Shown here in pieces: positions 22,855 to 30,939 of a DNA stretch of 40,448 bases; position 1 is the first letter of the stretch; the number at the start of each line of letters is the position of its first letter. The stretch is from the NCBI GenBank assembly GCA_021203765.1, contig JAJQAN010000055.1, positions 1 through 40,448 on the forward strand, read 5' to 3'. A model generated the notes under the pieces. That model was not told the origin of the DNA, ran no database searches, and saw only the letters and a list, made by a program, of their open reading frames with translations. Position numbers and translations under genes: made by a program. This DNA comes from Coriobacteriaceae bacterium. GTDB lineage: Bacteria; Actinomycetota; Coriobacteriia; Coriobacteriales; QAMH01.

Positions 22855-23265
22855 TCAGGCGAGATCTGAGGCCTCCACCGCCTCGAAACCGGCGGCGGCC
22901 AGGGCTTCGACGCCCTTCTTGGAGCACTTGATCGCGTTGAGCGCGGCCCCTTCCAGGCTGCTGAAGCAGTAGCTGTACTCCACGTCGCATTCGGCCTTCT
23001 CGAGAGCCTCGAATACCCCGGTGAGCCCGCCGGGGGTATCGGGGACCTTGATGACGCAGATCTCGGTGGTGGTCGCACGGTACCCCGCGTCGGTCACGAC
23101 GGATGCCGCACGCTGCGGGTCGTCGCAGATGATGCGGGCGATGCCGTAGTCGGTCGTCTCGGCGAGCGAGAAGGCGTGCATGTTGATGGAGGCGTCGCCC
23201 AAGGCCTTGCACAGGCCGGTCAGATGCCCCCGGGAGTTCTCGACGAATACGGTGAGCTGGTCCAT
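22855..23265 (-). CDS. Tandem ACT-domain protein
   Basis: 136 residues made of two ACT repeats: LTVFVENSRGHLTGLCKAL at the start and ICVIKVPDTPGGLTGVFEAL in the middle, each with the G-x-L loop that binds amino acids. This stand-alone two-ACT form is regularly encoded next to phenylacetate-CoA ligase and indolepyruvate oxidoreductase genes and probably senses aromatic amino acids. A GTG at 23274 overlaps the paaK stop, but ATG at 23265 is preferred because AGGGGAG lies 8 bases upstream. Confidence 0.9.
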   Translation of the reverse strand: MDQLTVFVENSRGHLTGLCKALGDASINMHAFSLAETTDYGIARIICDDPQRAASVVTDAGYRATTTEICVIKVPDTPGGLTGVFEALEKAECDVEYSYCFSSLEGAALNAIKCSKKGVEALAAAGFEAVEASDLA

Positions 23266-23270
23266 GGTAC

Positions 23271-24575
23271 TCACTCCCCTTTCTCACGAAGGTCGACGAC
23301 GCGTTTGGCCTTGCCGAGCGAACGCTCGATGGTCTTGGGCTCGACGATTCTGACGTCGATCTTGACCTGCAGTTCGCTCTTCAGCCCGTCCTGCAGGCGC
23401 TTTTGCAGGTCCTCGATCTTGCGGACCTCGTCGATCGGGAAATCCGGGACGGTCTCGATCTTGAGCGTCGCCTTGTCGAGCGGTCCGTCGTTGGAAAGCT
23501 CGATGACGTAGTGGGGCGCGACCTCCTCGAAACCGACGACGACCTGCTCGATCTGACGCGGGAAGACGTTCACGCCGCGGATGATCATCATGTCGTCGGT
23601 GCGCCCGGCGATGCGGTCGATGCGCCTGGTGGTGCGACCGCAGGCGCAGGTGCCGGGCACGATGCGGGAGATGTCGCGGGTGCGGTAGCGCACGAGCGGC
23701 GAGCACTCCTTGGAAAGCGAGGTGAAGACGAGTTCGCCCCACTCCCCGTCGGGGACCGGCTTGCCGGTCTCGGGGTCGACGACCTCGGTGATGAAGTGGT
23801 CCTCGGCGATGTGCAGGCCGTTCTGCTCGCGGCATTCGATGGCCACGCCCGGTCCCATGACCTCGGAGAGACCGTAGATGTCCAGGGCGCAGATGCCGAG
23901 CTTTTCCTCGATGTCCTTGCGCATCTCGTTGCTCCACGGTTCGGCGCCGAAGATCCCGGCGAAGATCGGCCAGCCGCTCGGGTCCTCCCCCATCTCGATG
24001 GCGGTGTCGGCGATGTGAAGCGCATAGGACGGCGTGCAGGCCAGAATGCCTGTGCCGAAGTCCTTCATGAGCTTGACCTGGCGTTGGGTGTTGCCCGACG
24101 ACATCGGCAGCTCGACCGCGCCGATACGGCGGCAGCCCTCGCTCCCGCCGAGGCCGCCGGTGAACAGACCGTAGCCGTAGGCGACCTGGACGACGGTGCC
24201 CGGCCCGCCCCCGGCGTAGTCGATGCCGCGGGCGAAGCAGTCGCCCCAAACCGCCATGTCGTGTTCGGTGTAGCCGGCGACGGTGGCCGTGCCGGTCGTA
24301 CCGGAGGAGGCTTGGATGCGCTTTACCTCATCCATGGGTACCGCGTACATGTCGAAGGGATAGGCGTCGCGCATGTTCTGCTTGTCGGTGAACGGCGCCT
24401 TCTGCAGGTCGTCGAGGCTGCTCACCGCATAGGGGTCGAAGCCCGCCTCGTCAAAGGAGCGCTTGTAGAACGGGATGTGCTCGTAGCAGTCGACCACGGT
24501 CTTCTTCAGCCGCTCGAGCTGCAGGTCGTGCAGCTCATCAGCGCCCATGTGCGTCAGTTCGTCTTGGAATCCCAT
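23271..24575 (-). CDS. paaK: Phenylacetate-CoA ligase family protein
   Basis: 434 residues, the size of PaaK. Motifs: SSGTTG near residue 90, YGLSEVMGPG, and GRTDDMMIIRGVNVFP for the adenylation site; the C-terminal domain (IDVRIVEPKTIERSLGKAKRV) carries a late lysine. Product: aryl-acetyl-CoA plus AMP and PPi in the cytoplasm. In fermenters this enzyme is often tied to IorAB and aromatic amino acid breakdown rather than aerobic phenylacetate catabolism, and no paaA-E genes are seen. ATG at 24575 follows GAGGAC. First gene of paaK-ACT-dacA-GcvT-like; the mixture with wall genes is unusual. Confidence 0.92.
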   Translation of the reverse strand: MGFQDELTHMGADELHDLQLERLKKTVVDCYEHIPFYKRSFDEAGFDPYAVSSLDDLQKAPFTDKQNMRDAYPFDMYAVPMDEVKRIQASSGTTGTATVAGYTEHDMAVWGDCFARGIDYAGGGPGTVVQVAYGYGLFTGGLGGSEGCRRIGAVELPMSSGNTQRQVKLMKDFGTGILACTPSYALHIADTAIEMGEDPSGWPIFAGIFGAEPWSNEMRKDIEEKLGICALDIYGLSEVMGPGVAIECREQNGLHIAEDHFITEVVDPETGKPVPDGEWGELVFTSLSKECSPLVRYRTRDISRIVPGTCACGRTTRRIDRIAGRTDDMMIIRGVNVFPRQIEQVVVGFEEVAPHYVIELSNDGPLDKATLKIETVPDFPIDEVRKIEDLQKRLQDGLKSELQVKIDVRIVEPKTIERSLGKAKRVVDLREKGE

Positions 24576-24635
24576 CTAGTCCTCATTTCTCTTACGTACC
24601 TCTTCACCGCCGACGGGGAAGCTTATCGCTTGTTG

Positions 24636-27143
24636 CTAGTCGGAGTCCTTCTTGGAATCGGAGTTCGAATCCGACGAGGAGCTCGAGGTCTTCGTCCCGA
24701 TCTTGATGATCTCGTCTTGGGCCTGGTAGACCGAGAAGAAGTCGACGTCGTGCAGGACCTCGCCGCTCTTGCTTTCGACATAGTAGCGGATGGTGATGGA
24801 TCTGCCGTCCACGCCGCTTTGGTCGACCGTCTCGGTGCCCTTGGCGAGCTCGTCGTCCTCCTCGCGGATGGTCTTGTACTTGTCGCCTTCCTTCCACTCG
24901 CCGCGCTCGCACTTGACCTTGCGGTGCTCGTCGGTGCCCCAGATGCTGACGGTCACGTTGCCGTCGTCTATGCCGGCGCTGACGAGCAGGTAGTTGTCCG
25001 TGTCGTTGGCCCAGGCGAAGTCGGGGCCGTCCCAGGAGACGGTCGCGTCGTTGAAGCCCTCGTCGTCGTAGGCGGGGATGTAGAAGTCGTGGTTGGTGCG
25101 GGTGACGATCTCCAGGCCGGAGTAGCAGACGGCGTTGTAGACGCAGGTGGCCACCTGGCAGATGCCGCCGCCGAGCTGGTCTTCGTGACGCCCGTTGACG
25201 ATGGTGGAGGCCTCCTCGAAGCCCTTCTCGGAAGTGCGCTCGCCGGTGGTGTCGTTGAACGACCAGGTGTCGCCGGGGGCGACGAGCGAGCCGTCGATGA
25301 GCTCGCAGAGCAGCGTGATGTTGTGGATGCGGGCGTCGGTGCCGGAAAGCGGTATCTGCCAGCCGGCGATACGCTCCTTGATGCCCATACCCTGCGCGTC
25401 CTCGGTGGAGATGTTCGGCTGGATCGTGATGACGTTGATGGCGATGTCGCGCGAGCCGTCCTCGAAGAGCGCGTTTTGGATGGCGAGCGCCGCCTCGTCA
25501 CGGTCGGGGCCCTTGCCCTCCTTGCTCTCGACGATCTCGACCTCGCCGCTGCTCACGTCGAAGCTCGCGTCGACGGCGTTGCCGAAGGCCTTGTCCTCGC
25601 CGAGTTCGTCGATGAGGTAGTCGTCGGCCTTCTTGAAGTTGACGTAGGCCTGCAGGGTCCAGCCGGAGGTCTCGTCGGTGCCGACTGTGGCGTAGCTGTC
25701 ACGTCCGATGCCGTCTTCGTCGGTGACGACCTCCTCCGAGCCCTTCTCGATGTCGAGACGCTGGTTCGGTTCGAGGACCTTCTGGGAGATGAGCTGGCCC
25801 AAGTCCGCCTTGCCGGCCTCCCAGCCGCTCTTGCGGTAGGTGAAGTTGATGCCCTCATCGATCGTGGACTGGACGGAGTCGACCACCTTTTGGGCGGTGG
25901 CGGCGGTGATGTGGACCGGGACGTCCTCCATGGGGATGACGAAGCAGGGCTCTTCGGTGTTAAAGACCGCCGCCTCGTAGGAGGTGCGGAAGGCGTCGTC
26001 GGTCACCGACCAGCCGTCATGGCCGTCCTTGACGGCGGCCTTGCCCTTGTCCGAGACCTTGATGCGGAACTCCGATACCTTCGTGCCGATCTTCTTATCG
26101 ATCTTGGATTCGAGGTTTTCGACGGATTCCTCGTCGTAGGTGAACGTGGCGGTCTTGTCCACCGCGCCGAACCAGGCCGTGAAGCGGGAGAAGAACGTGT
26201 TGAAGCTGCGCCCGACCGAGTAGGCCTCCTCCGCCAGGCCCTGCGAATCGACGGCGGCACCGAGGGATTCTGCCTTGATGGTCCACTGGCGTATGGCGGA
26301 TTCGTCGGATTCGGCGTCCTCGTCGCTGGCGGCCGTGTCGAGGACCTTGTTCGGGTTGGTCGGCAGGGCCTCGAGCGTGTAGCCGTCCTCGGCGGCGACC
26401 TGCGCGGTCGCATAAGCCTCGACCGAGGAGGACTCGAGGACGGGGGTAAGCTCCGCGTCCAGGGTGTCGGCGGCCTCCTCGACCGTCATGCCGCCGACGT
26501 CGACACCCTGCACCTTGACGCCGGGGTGTACGCGTCCCCAGCTGCTTGCGATGTCGACGATGCCGCCGACGATGATGATGACGAGGACGATGGCGATGGG
26601 GAGGAAGATGCGGATGTTGCGGAGCAGGAAGGGCTGCTCGGACCTGTTCTGGCGGCGCTGTTCCTTCGGCGGCCGGGTGTTGCGCTGCGAGCGGCCCTGG
26701 TTCAGCTGGGCGTTTTGCGCCCGCTCGGCGGCCGTGCGTCCGCCGGTCAGGCCGTGCGGCCTCCTTTCCTGCGCATAGTAGGCAGGCTGCGGAGACGAGG
26801 ACTGGGGCGTGCGTTGCTGGGAGGGCTGTTGTCCGCCCTGCGCGGAACGGGTCTGTTCAGGGTTTTGCCGTGCCTGGTCCGCGGCCTTCTTCGCAGATCC
26901 CTTCTTCTGCTGGGACTGCAGGCTGGATGAGGCGACACGCGCGGCACGCGAGGAAGAGGCGGAGTAGTGGCGCTGTTGCGGGGCGGCGTTCTGACGCGGG
27001 GCGGAGTGGGCGGCCGTGTGCGAGCCCTGTCCGGACTGCGAGGCAGACGAGGAGCGGGCACCCTTTGCGCGGCGCTTGATCTCGTCGTCATGCGCCCGTC
27101 CCGACCCCTTTGAGCTGGACGGATTGTTCCTCGTGTCGGCCAC
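24636..27143 (-). CDS. VanW-family membrane-anchored cell-wall protein
   Basis: 835 residues. Residues 1-172 are a cytoplasmic, low-complexity tail rich in Ser, Gln, Arg and Ala; 178-199 is a single membrane span; the exterior part starts with a putative peptidoglycan-binding region (GVKVQGVDVGGMTVEEA) and ends in a VanW domain with G-D-T-W-S-F-N and GGGICQVATCVYNA. The C-terminus after the VanW domain may include a G5-like strand region and ends in a Ser/Asp/Lys tail. VanW proteins are linked to wall and glycopeptide response but their activity is unknown. Start is GTG at 27143 with AAAGGA 10 bases upstream. It stands alone, 60 bases from paaK. Confidence 0.9.
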   Translation of the reverse strand: MADTRNNPSSSKGSGRAHDDEIKRRAKGARSSSASQSGQGSHTAAHSAPRQNAAPQQRHYSASSSRAARVASSSLQSQQKKGSAKKAADQARQNPEQTRSAQGGQQPSQQRTPQSSSPQPAYYAQERRPHGLTGGRTAAERAQNAQLNQGRSQRNTRPPKEQRRQNRSEQPFLLRNIRIFLPIAIVLVIIIVGGIVDIASSWGRVHPGVKVQGVDVGGMTVEEAADTLDAELTPVLESSSVEAYATAQVAAEDGYTLEALPTNPNKVLDTAASDEDAESDESAIRQWTIKAESLGAAVDSQGLAEEAYSVGRSFNTFFSRFTAWFGAVDKTATFTYDEESVENLESKIDKKIGTKVSEFRIKVSDKGKAAVKDGHDGWSVTDDAFRTSYEAAVFNTEEPCFVIPMEDVPVHITAATAQKVVDSVQSTIDEGINFTYRKSGWEAGKADLGQLISQKVLEPNQRLDIEKGSEEVVTDEDGIGRDSYATVGTDETSGWTLQAYVNFKKADDYLIDELGEDKAFGNAVDASFDVSSGEVEIVESKEGKGPDRDEAALAIQNALFEDGSRDIAINVITIQPNISTEDAQGMGIKERIAGWQIPLSGTDARIHNITLLCELIDGSLVAPGDTWSFNDTTGERTSEKGFEEASTIVNGRHEDQLGGGICQVATCVYNAVCYSGLEIVTRTNHDFYIPAYDDEGFNDATVSWDGPDFAWANDTDNYLLVSAGIDDGNVTVSIWGTDEHRKVKCERGEWKEGDKYKTIREEDDELAKGTETVDQSGVDGRSITIRYYVESKSGEVLHDVDFFSVYQAQDEIIKIGTKTSSSSSDSNSDSKKDSD

Positions 27144-27185
27144 TCGTTCGTTATCCTTTGCGAAACATAAAGACTCTAGGCACGA

Positions 27186-27216
27186 ATTGTAAGGATACCA
27201 CCATCGCCGCTGTTAA
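27186..27216 (-). promoter_or_regulatory. Candidate promoter of the VanW gene
   Basis: TTAACA (27216-27211, 5/6) and TACAAT (27191-27186, 5/6) on the minus strand, with a 19-base spacer, which is longer than ideal. Predicted start near 27179, about 36 bases before the GTG. Confidence 0.35.
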
Positions 27217-27249
27217 ACGGGGTTGAGGAACAAACTTGCACACGAGTTC

Positions 27250-27284
27250 CAGGCAAGCGGTCAAGCTGAGCGACTGCTTGCCTG
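27250..27284. repeat. Inverted repeat, 9-bp perfect arms
   Basis: CAGGCAAGC (27250-27258) pairs perfectly with GCTTGCCTG (27276-27284) around a 17-base loop. No U-run on either side. It lies 17 bases from a second, longer hairpin, so the two may form one structured element. Confidence 0.55.
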
Positions 27285-27301
27285 CGAGACCCTGGGAAGG
27301 A

Positions 27302-27341
27302 GGCGCGGCTGCCTGCCATGCGGGAGCAGGCAGCCCGCGCC
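27302..27341. repeat. Strong GC-rich inverted repeat
   Basis: GGCGCGGCTGCCTGC (27302-27316) pairs with GCAGGCAGCCCGCGCC (27326-27341) along 15 bp with one bulged base and a 9-base loop. It is not followed by Us on either strand, so it is not a typical terminator. Confidence 0.6.
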
Positions 27342-27354
27342 CTCAGATTCCGGT

Positions 27355-27605
27355 CAAAACCACGCCTAATGCAAATACAGCAGGTGAGCTCCTGCCAAAA
27401 CCTGCTCAATGATCCACCGCGGAAAAAATCGAGGCTCCAAACGCCAAAACCAGCCTTCAAGCAGGGTTTTCGGTGTCAAAACCAGGCTAAAGATGAAGGC
27501 CATAAAAGGCAATTCGGAAAGCCGCAGGTCAAAGAGTTACAGTAAATCGGCGATTGCCGACTAACCCTTCGATCGGCTTGCTTGGAGTGCAGTTTTGGCA
27601 AAACC
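27355..27605 (+). repeat. Five degenerate CAAAACC-centred repeats
   Basis: CAAAACC occurs at 27355, 27396, 27445, 27477 and 27599, usually followed by N-(C/G)-(C/G)-C-T and then AA (for example CAAAACCAGGCTAA, CAAAACCAGCCTTCAA). Spacing is irregular (41, 49, 32, 122), and an inverted GGTTTTCGG lies at 27464. The density is far above that in the rest of the window. Confidence 0.5.
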
Positions 27606-27730
27606 GGCCTCGATTTTTTCCGAGAGCGTCAAAAAGGCCTCGGATGTGGGGTTGAGGTTGAGGTTGGTGGAGGAGGCGCGCCACATTCCGCAGCCCCCGC
27701 AAAGCATATTGCCGGCGCGGCGGCTCCGCC

Positions 27731-28390
27731 CTATCCGGCGGCTTCCTGCTGCGCGGCGGCCTCGGGTGCGTCGTTGCGGTGGATGAAGTTCCTGATGCCG
27801 CGGACGTGGTAGAGCACGAAGGCGATGATCGAGCAGACGATGCCCGCGTAGATGAGGTAGATGCCGAAGTAGACCGGCCCGTCGAGGCCGAAGCCGACCA
27901 GCCAGGCCGGCGCGCCCGCTATCCCGAGCGAGGGCACAAGCGGCAGACCGAAGAGCAGAAACGCGAATCCGAAAAGCAGAAACGCGGTCGCGAACTTGCC
28001 GACGTAGACGACGGAGGGCAGCTCGATGTCCATCGACAGGAAGAGGCGCCCCTCCAGCAGGAGGATGACGTCGCGGGCGATGAGGAAGATGAGCATCCAC
28101 AGCGGCAGACGCCCGAGGATGAACAGGGCGATGACGCCGCAGGCGATGAGTATCCGGTCGATGAGGGGGTCGATGATCTTGCCGATGCGGGAGATCTGTT
28201 GGGTGCGGCGGGCGACTTGCCCGTCCACCCAGTCCGTGCCGGCCGCGACGGCGAAGACGACGAGGGCGGCGATGTCGAGGTGCGGCCCGAAGAGCAGCCA
28301 GAGGAAGAGCGGTATGAGGAGGAAGCGGATGAGGCTGAACAGGTTCGGCAGGGTGAGGATCCTATTCGATTGCTTCTCCTCGGAGTCCAT
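27731..28390 (-). CDS. CDP-alcohol phosphatidyltransferase, PgsA-like
   Basis: 219 residues with about six membrane segments and the family motif D53-x2-D56-G-x2-A-R-x8-G-x3-D74-x3-D78 complete. It condenses a CDP-diacylglycerol with an alcohol; glycerol-3-phosphate (PgsA) or a cardiolipin-type reaction is most likely, but the acceptor is not set by the motif. ATG at 28390 overlaps the echF stop (TAATG), so it is the seventh gene of the ech operon. The C-terminus ends in an Ala/Gln-rich tail. A phospholipid enzyme behind a membrane hydrogenase is an odd pairing. Confidence 0.87.
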   Translation of the reverse strand: MDSEEKQSNRILTLPNLFSLIRFLLIPLFLWLLFGPHLDIAALVVFAVAAGTDWVDGQVARRTQQISRIGKIIDPLIDRILIACGVIALFILGRLPLWMLIFLIARDVILLLEGRLFLSMDIELPSVVYVGKFATAFLLFGFAFLLFGLPLVPSLGIAGAPAWLVGFGLDGPVYFGIYLIYAGIVCSIIAFVLYHVRGIRNFIHRNDAPEAAAQQEAAG

Positions 28391-28851
28391 TACTCCCCTT
28401 CTTGTCCCGCCTTGTCCTCTTTGGCCTTCTTGGCGGCCTTGGCCGCCTCGACCTTGGCCTTGCGCTCGGCTTCCTTGCGTTCCTTTTCGGCCTGTTCCTC
28501 CGGCGTCAGGGGCGGTTTCTTGTAGACCACCGGCTCAGGCTTGGTCATGGGCGCCGTGTAGTGGGTGTCCATCCTCAGAACCTTCTTGGAACAGGCTTTC
28601 ACGCAGGAATTGCAGGCGATGCATTTGTAGGGGTAGATTGTCCACGTCTCGGCATCCCTGTCAACCACGATGGCATCGGCCGGGCACTTCTTCTGGCACA
28701 GGCCGCAGAGGATGCAGCCTTTGATGTCGGCCATCTCGACATGGCCACGGGTGCGCTCGTAGGGCTCGCGTACCTCGTAGGGGTAGCGGCGGGTCGGTGC
28801 CTTCTTGAAGAGGCTGGAAAGCGTCATGCCTCCGAGTCTGAAAACTCCCAT
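28390..28851 (-). CDS. echF: Ech hydrogenase subunit F, 2x[4Fe-4S] ferredoxin-like
   Basis: 153 residues. Two clusters: C46-x2-C49-x2-C52-x3-C56 and C77-x2-C80-x2-C83-x3-C87, the NuoI/EchF pattern that takes electrons from reduced ferredoxin and hands them to EchC. From about residue 112 the protein continues into a Lys/Glu/Ala-rich helix (PEEQAEKERKEAERKAK and on) of some 40 residues that is not part of the core fold. ATG at 28851 is 9 bases after the echE stop. Cytoplasmic arm of the complex. Confidence 0.9.
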   Translation of the reverse strand: MGVFRLGGMTLSSLFKKAPTRRYPYEVREPYERTRGHVEMADIKGCILCGLCQKKCPADAIVVDRDAETWTIYPYKCIACNSCVKACSKKVLRMDTHYTAPMTKPEPVVYKKPPLTPEEQAEKERKEAERKAKVEAAKAAKKAKEDKAGQEGE

Positions 28852-28860
28852 GTCCTCACC

Positions 28861-29949
28861 CTACCTTTCCGTACAGCTGATACAGGGATCGATCGTCAGG
28901 ATGATGATGGGGACGTCGGCCAGATCGCAGCCGCCGAGCGCGGCGACGAGCCCGGCGAGGTTCTGGCTCGTCGGGGTGCGGATCCGCATGCGTTCGAGGA
29001 ACTTGGTCCCGTTGCCTTCCGAATAGTAGAACGCCTGGCCACGCGGCTGTTCGACCGTGCTCATGGCCTTGGCGCCGTCCTCGGGCGCGCCCTTGACGTC
29101 GACCATGACGTCTCCGGCGGGAATCTTGTCGACGAGCTCGGCGATGATGTCCATGGACTGCAGGACCTCGTTGATGCGGACGTAGCAGCGGGCGTAGCAG
29201 TCGCCGTCCTCGGAAAGTATCGGCTCGAAGGCGGCCAGATCGCCGTAGGCGCCTATCCCCTTGAGGCGGTCGTCGACGAGGAGCCCGGAGGCGCGGCCGA
29301 AGGGACCGACCATGGAGCATTCGGCGGCCTGCTCGCGGGTCAGGTAGCCGACGCCGCTCAGCCGGGTCCTGACCGAGCTGTCCGTGAGGAAGGTCTTGGC
29401 GATCGAGTTGTACTCGTCACGGATGCGATCGAGCGTCTCGCACATGCCCTTGAGCACCGAGTCCTCGACGTCGTTTTTGAAGCCGCCGACGTCGCAGGCG
29501 CTGAAGATGACACGTCCGCCGGTGCACTGCTCGAAGATGTCGAGGACGTCCTCGCGCAGGCGCCAGCAGTGCATGAACAGCGCCTCGAAGCCGAAGGAAT
29601 CGGCCATGAGACCGAGCCAGAGCAGGTGTGAGTGTATACGGCTCAGCTCGTGGAAGATGGTGCGCAGGTACTCGGCGCGGTCGGTCGTCTCGATCCCCAT
29701 GAGCTGCTCGACGTTTTGGACGTAGCCGAGGGAATGCCCGAACGAGCAGATGCCGCAGATGCGTTCGGTGATGAAGACGAACTGCGTGTAATCGCGCTTG
29801 GTGACGAGCTTTTCGAGCCCGCGGTGCACAAATCCGATGCGCGGGATGGCGGTGATGACCTTCTCGTCCTCCAAGACGAGGTCGAGGTGGACCGGCTCGG
29901 GCAGGACGGGATGCTGCGGGCCGAAGGGTACGACGGTTCTCTCACTCAT
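28861..29949 (-). CDS. echE: Ech hydrogenase subunit E, [NiFe] large subunit
   Basis: 362 residues, as in EchE. Both nickel-binding pairs are present: R-I-C65-G-I-C68 near the N-terminus and D-P-C356-I-S-C359 at the end, so this is a true [NiFe] hydrogenase and not a cysteine-less NuoD. The chain stops only three residues after the last cysteine (C-T-E-R), leaving no C-terminal peptide for a maturation protease. MSERTVVPFGPQHPVLPEP at the start is the classic group-4 N-terminus. ATG at 29949 overlaps the echD stop by 8 bases. Reaction: 2H+ plus electrons from ferredoxin to H2, or the reverse, at the cytoplasmic side. Confidence 0.95.
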   Translation of the reverse strand: MSERTVVPFGPQHPVLPEPVHLDLVLEDEKVITAIPRIGFVHRGLEKLVTKRDYTQFVFITERICGICSFGHSLGYVQNVEQLMGIETTDRAEYLRTIFHELSRIHSHLLWLGLMADSFGFEALFMHCWRLREDVLDIFEQCTGGRVIFSACDVGGFKNDVEDSVLKGMCETLDRIRDEYNSIAKTFLTDSSVRTRLSGVGYLTREQAAECSMVGPFGRASGLLVDDRLKGIGAYGDLAAFEPILSEDGDCYARCYVRINEVLQSMDIIAELVDKIPAGDVMVDVKGAPEDGAKAMSTVEQPRGQAFYYSEGNGTKFLERMRIRTPTSQNLAGLVAALGGCDLADVPIIILTIDPCISCTER

Positions 29950-30373
29950 CGGCGGCCTCCTCTCCTTCCGCGCCCTCGGGCGCTTCTGCGTCGACCTCCC
30001 CTTCGACGGCCGCACGCGGGTTCATCGGATAGGCGACGGCGACCTGGTAGAAGTTGCCCTCGAAGTCGATGCTGATGCCCTCGATATCGATGCCGAAGAG
30101 GTCGTGCGCCTCGTTTTCGAAGACGAAGGCCGCGGGGTAGAACTCGGTGATGGACGGGATCGACATGCCGTCGGGCACGAAGACCATCTTGCCCTCCAGG
30201 CCGTCGTAGGGATATTCCGGCGCGGCGAAGGCGTAGAGCACGTCACAGCCCGTCTCGCGCGTGATCGCGCAGATCTGCACGAAACGGTAGCCGGCCTCCT
30301 TGTAGGCGGCGGTGAAGGCTAAGATCTCCTCGATACCGGCGGTCTCGAAGGTGGGTTGCTCGTGGCGTTTCAT
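29942..30373 (-). CDS. echD: Ech hydrogenase subunit D, NuoC-like
   Basis: 143 residues related to NuoC/EchD: helix and strand layout ending in F-Y-P-A-A-F-V-F-E-N-E-A-H-D-L-F-G-I-D-I-E-G, the family signature that contacts the large subunit. After the core (about residue 118) comes an acidic Ala/Glu tail. ATG at 30373 overlaps echC by 4 bases (ATGA); its own stop overlaps echE by 8. No cofactor sites, as expected. Confidence 0.9.
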   Translation of the reverse strand: MKRHEQPTFETAGIEEILAFTAAYKEAGYRFVQICAITRETGCDVLYAFAAPEYPYDGLEGKMVFVPDGMSIPSITEFYPAAFVFENEAHDLFGIDIEGISIDFEGNFYQVAVAYPMNPRAAVEGEVDAEAPEGAEGEEAADE

Positions 30374-30924
30374 CGCCCGTCACCTCCCTGGGCTGCGGCT
30401 TTCGCCTCGGCGGGCTCCTCCGTCTTGTCCGCAACGTCGGCCTGCGGGGCGTAGACCCCCTCGCCGGCGTCCGCATAGCCGCGCGGCTTGGTGGAGATGC
30501 CGTTGAGCTCCTTGGACTTTTCGTCGAGGATGCCGATGGCGGTGACGATGCCGTCGATCAGGGCCTCGGGTCGGATGGCGCAGCCGGGGACGTAGACGTC
30601 GACCGGGATGACCGTGTCGATGCCGCCGTTGACGTTGTAGCAGGTGTGGTAGACCCCGCCGCCGCAGGCGCAGGCGCCGCAGGCGACGACGACCTTGGGT
30701 TCGAGCATCTGGTCGTAGATCTGACGGACGACCGACTCGTTCTGGTCGTTGACGGAGCCGGTGACGACGAAGATGTCGGCGTGCTTGGGGTTGCCGGTGT
30801 TGATGACGCCGAAGCGCTCCGCGTCATACAGGGGCGTCAGCGCGGCCAGGACCTCGATGTCGCAGCCGTTGCAGCTCGAGCCGTCGTAGTGGATGATCCA
30901 CGGTGATTTGCTTGCGTGTGGCAT
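30370..30924 (-). CDS. echC: Ech hydrogenase subunit C, small subunit (NuoB-like)
   Basis: 184 residues. The N2-type 4Fe-4S ligands are C18-x2-C21, a Cys in A-C-G-A-C-A-C-G-G (Cys82/85/87) and C115 in P-G-C-A-I-R-P-E-A. It passes electrons from EchF to the NiFe site. The last ~35 residues are an acidic, Ala-rich extension beyond the family core. ATG at 30924 has a strong GGAGGT just before it; the echB stop lies 15 bases upstream. Confidence 0.94.
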   Translation of the reverse strand: MPHASKSPWIIHYDGSSCNGCDIEVLAALTPLYDAERFGVINTGNPKHADIFVVTGSVNDQNESVVRQIYDQMLEPKVVVACGACACGGGVYHTCYNVNGGIDTVIPVDVYVPGCAIRPEALIDGIVTAIGILDEKSKELNGISTKPRGYADAGEGVYAPQADVADKTEEPAEAKAAAQGGDGR

Positions 30925-30939
30925 ACGTGAGACCTCCTT

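Larger units (their letters stand above)
27144..27730. other. 587-base gene-free stretch with hairpins and repeats
   Basis: No ORF with a plausible start and codon pattern was found on either strand. It holds the VanW promoter, two adjacent long hairpins (27250-27341), five CAAAACC repeats (27355-27605), a GTTTTGxCAAAAC palindrome at 27593-27605 and a short GAGGTT tandem (about 27651-27668). AT content is higher between 27340 and 27640 than in flanking genes. Confidence 0.6.

Noticed and set aside
24655-24680. GAGTTCGAATCCGAC resembling a tRNA T-arm
   Set aside because: It lies inside the Ser/Asp tail codons of the VanW gene, with no cloverleaf around it.
23403-26930. A 1175-codon open frame on the plus strand over paaK and the VanW gene
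   Set aside because: It is antisense to well-supported genes, has no family features, and arises from GC-rich codon bias in the minus-strand genes.
27176-27460. A 94-codon minus-strand frame in the gene-free region
   Set aside because: No ribosome site, Arg/Cys-rich composition, and it runs through the two large hairpins.
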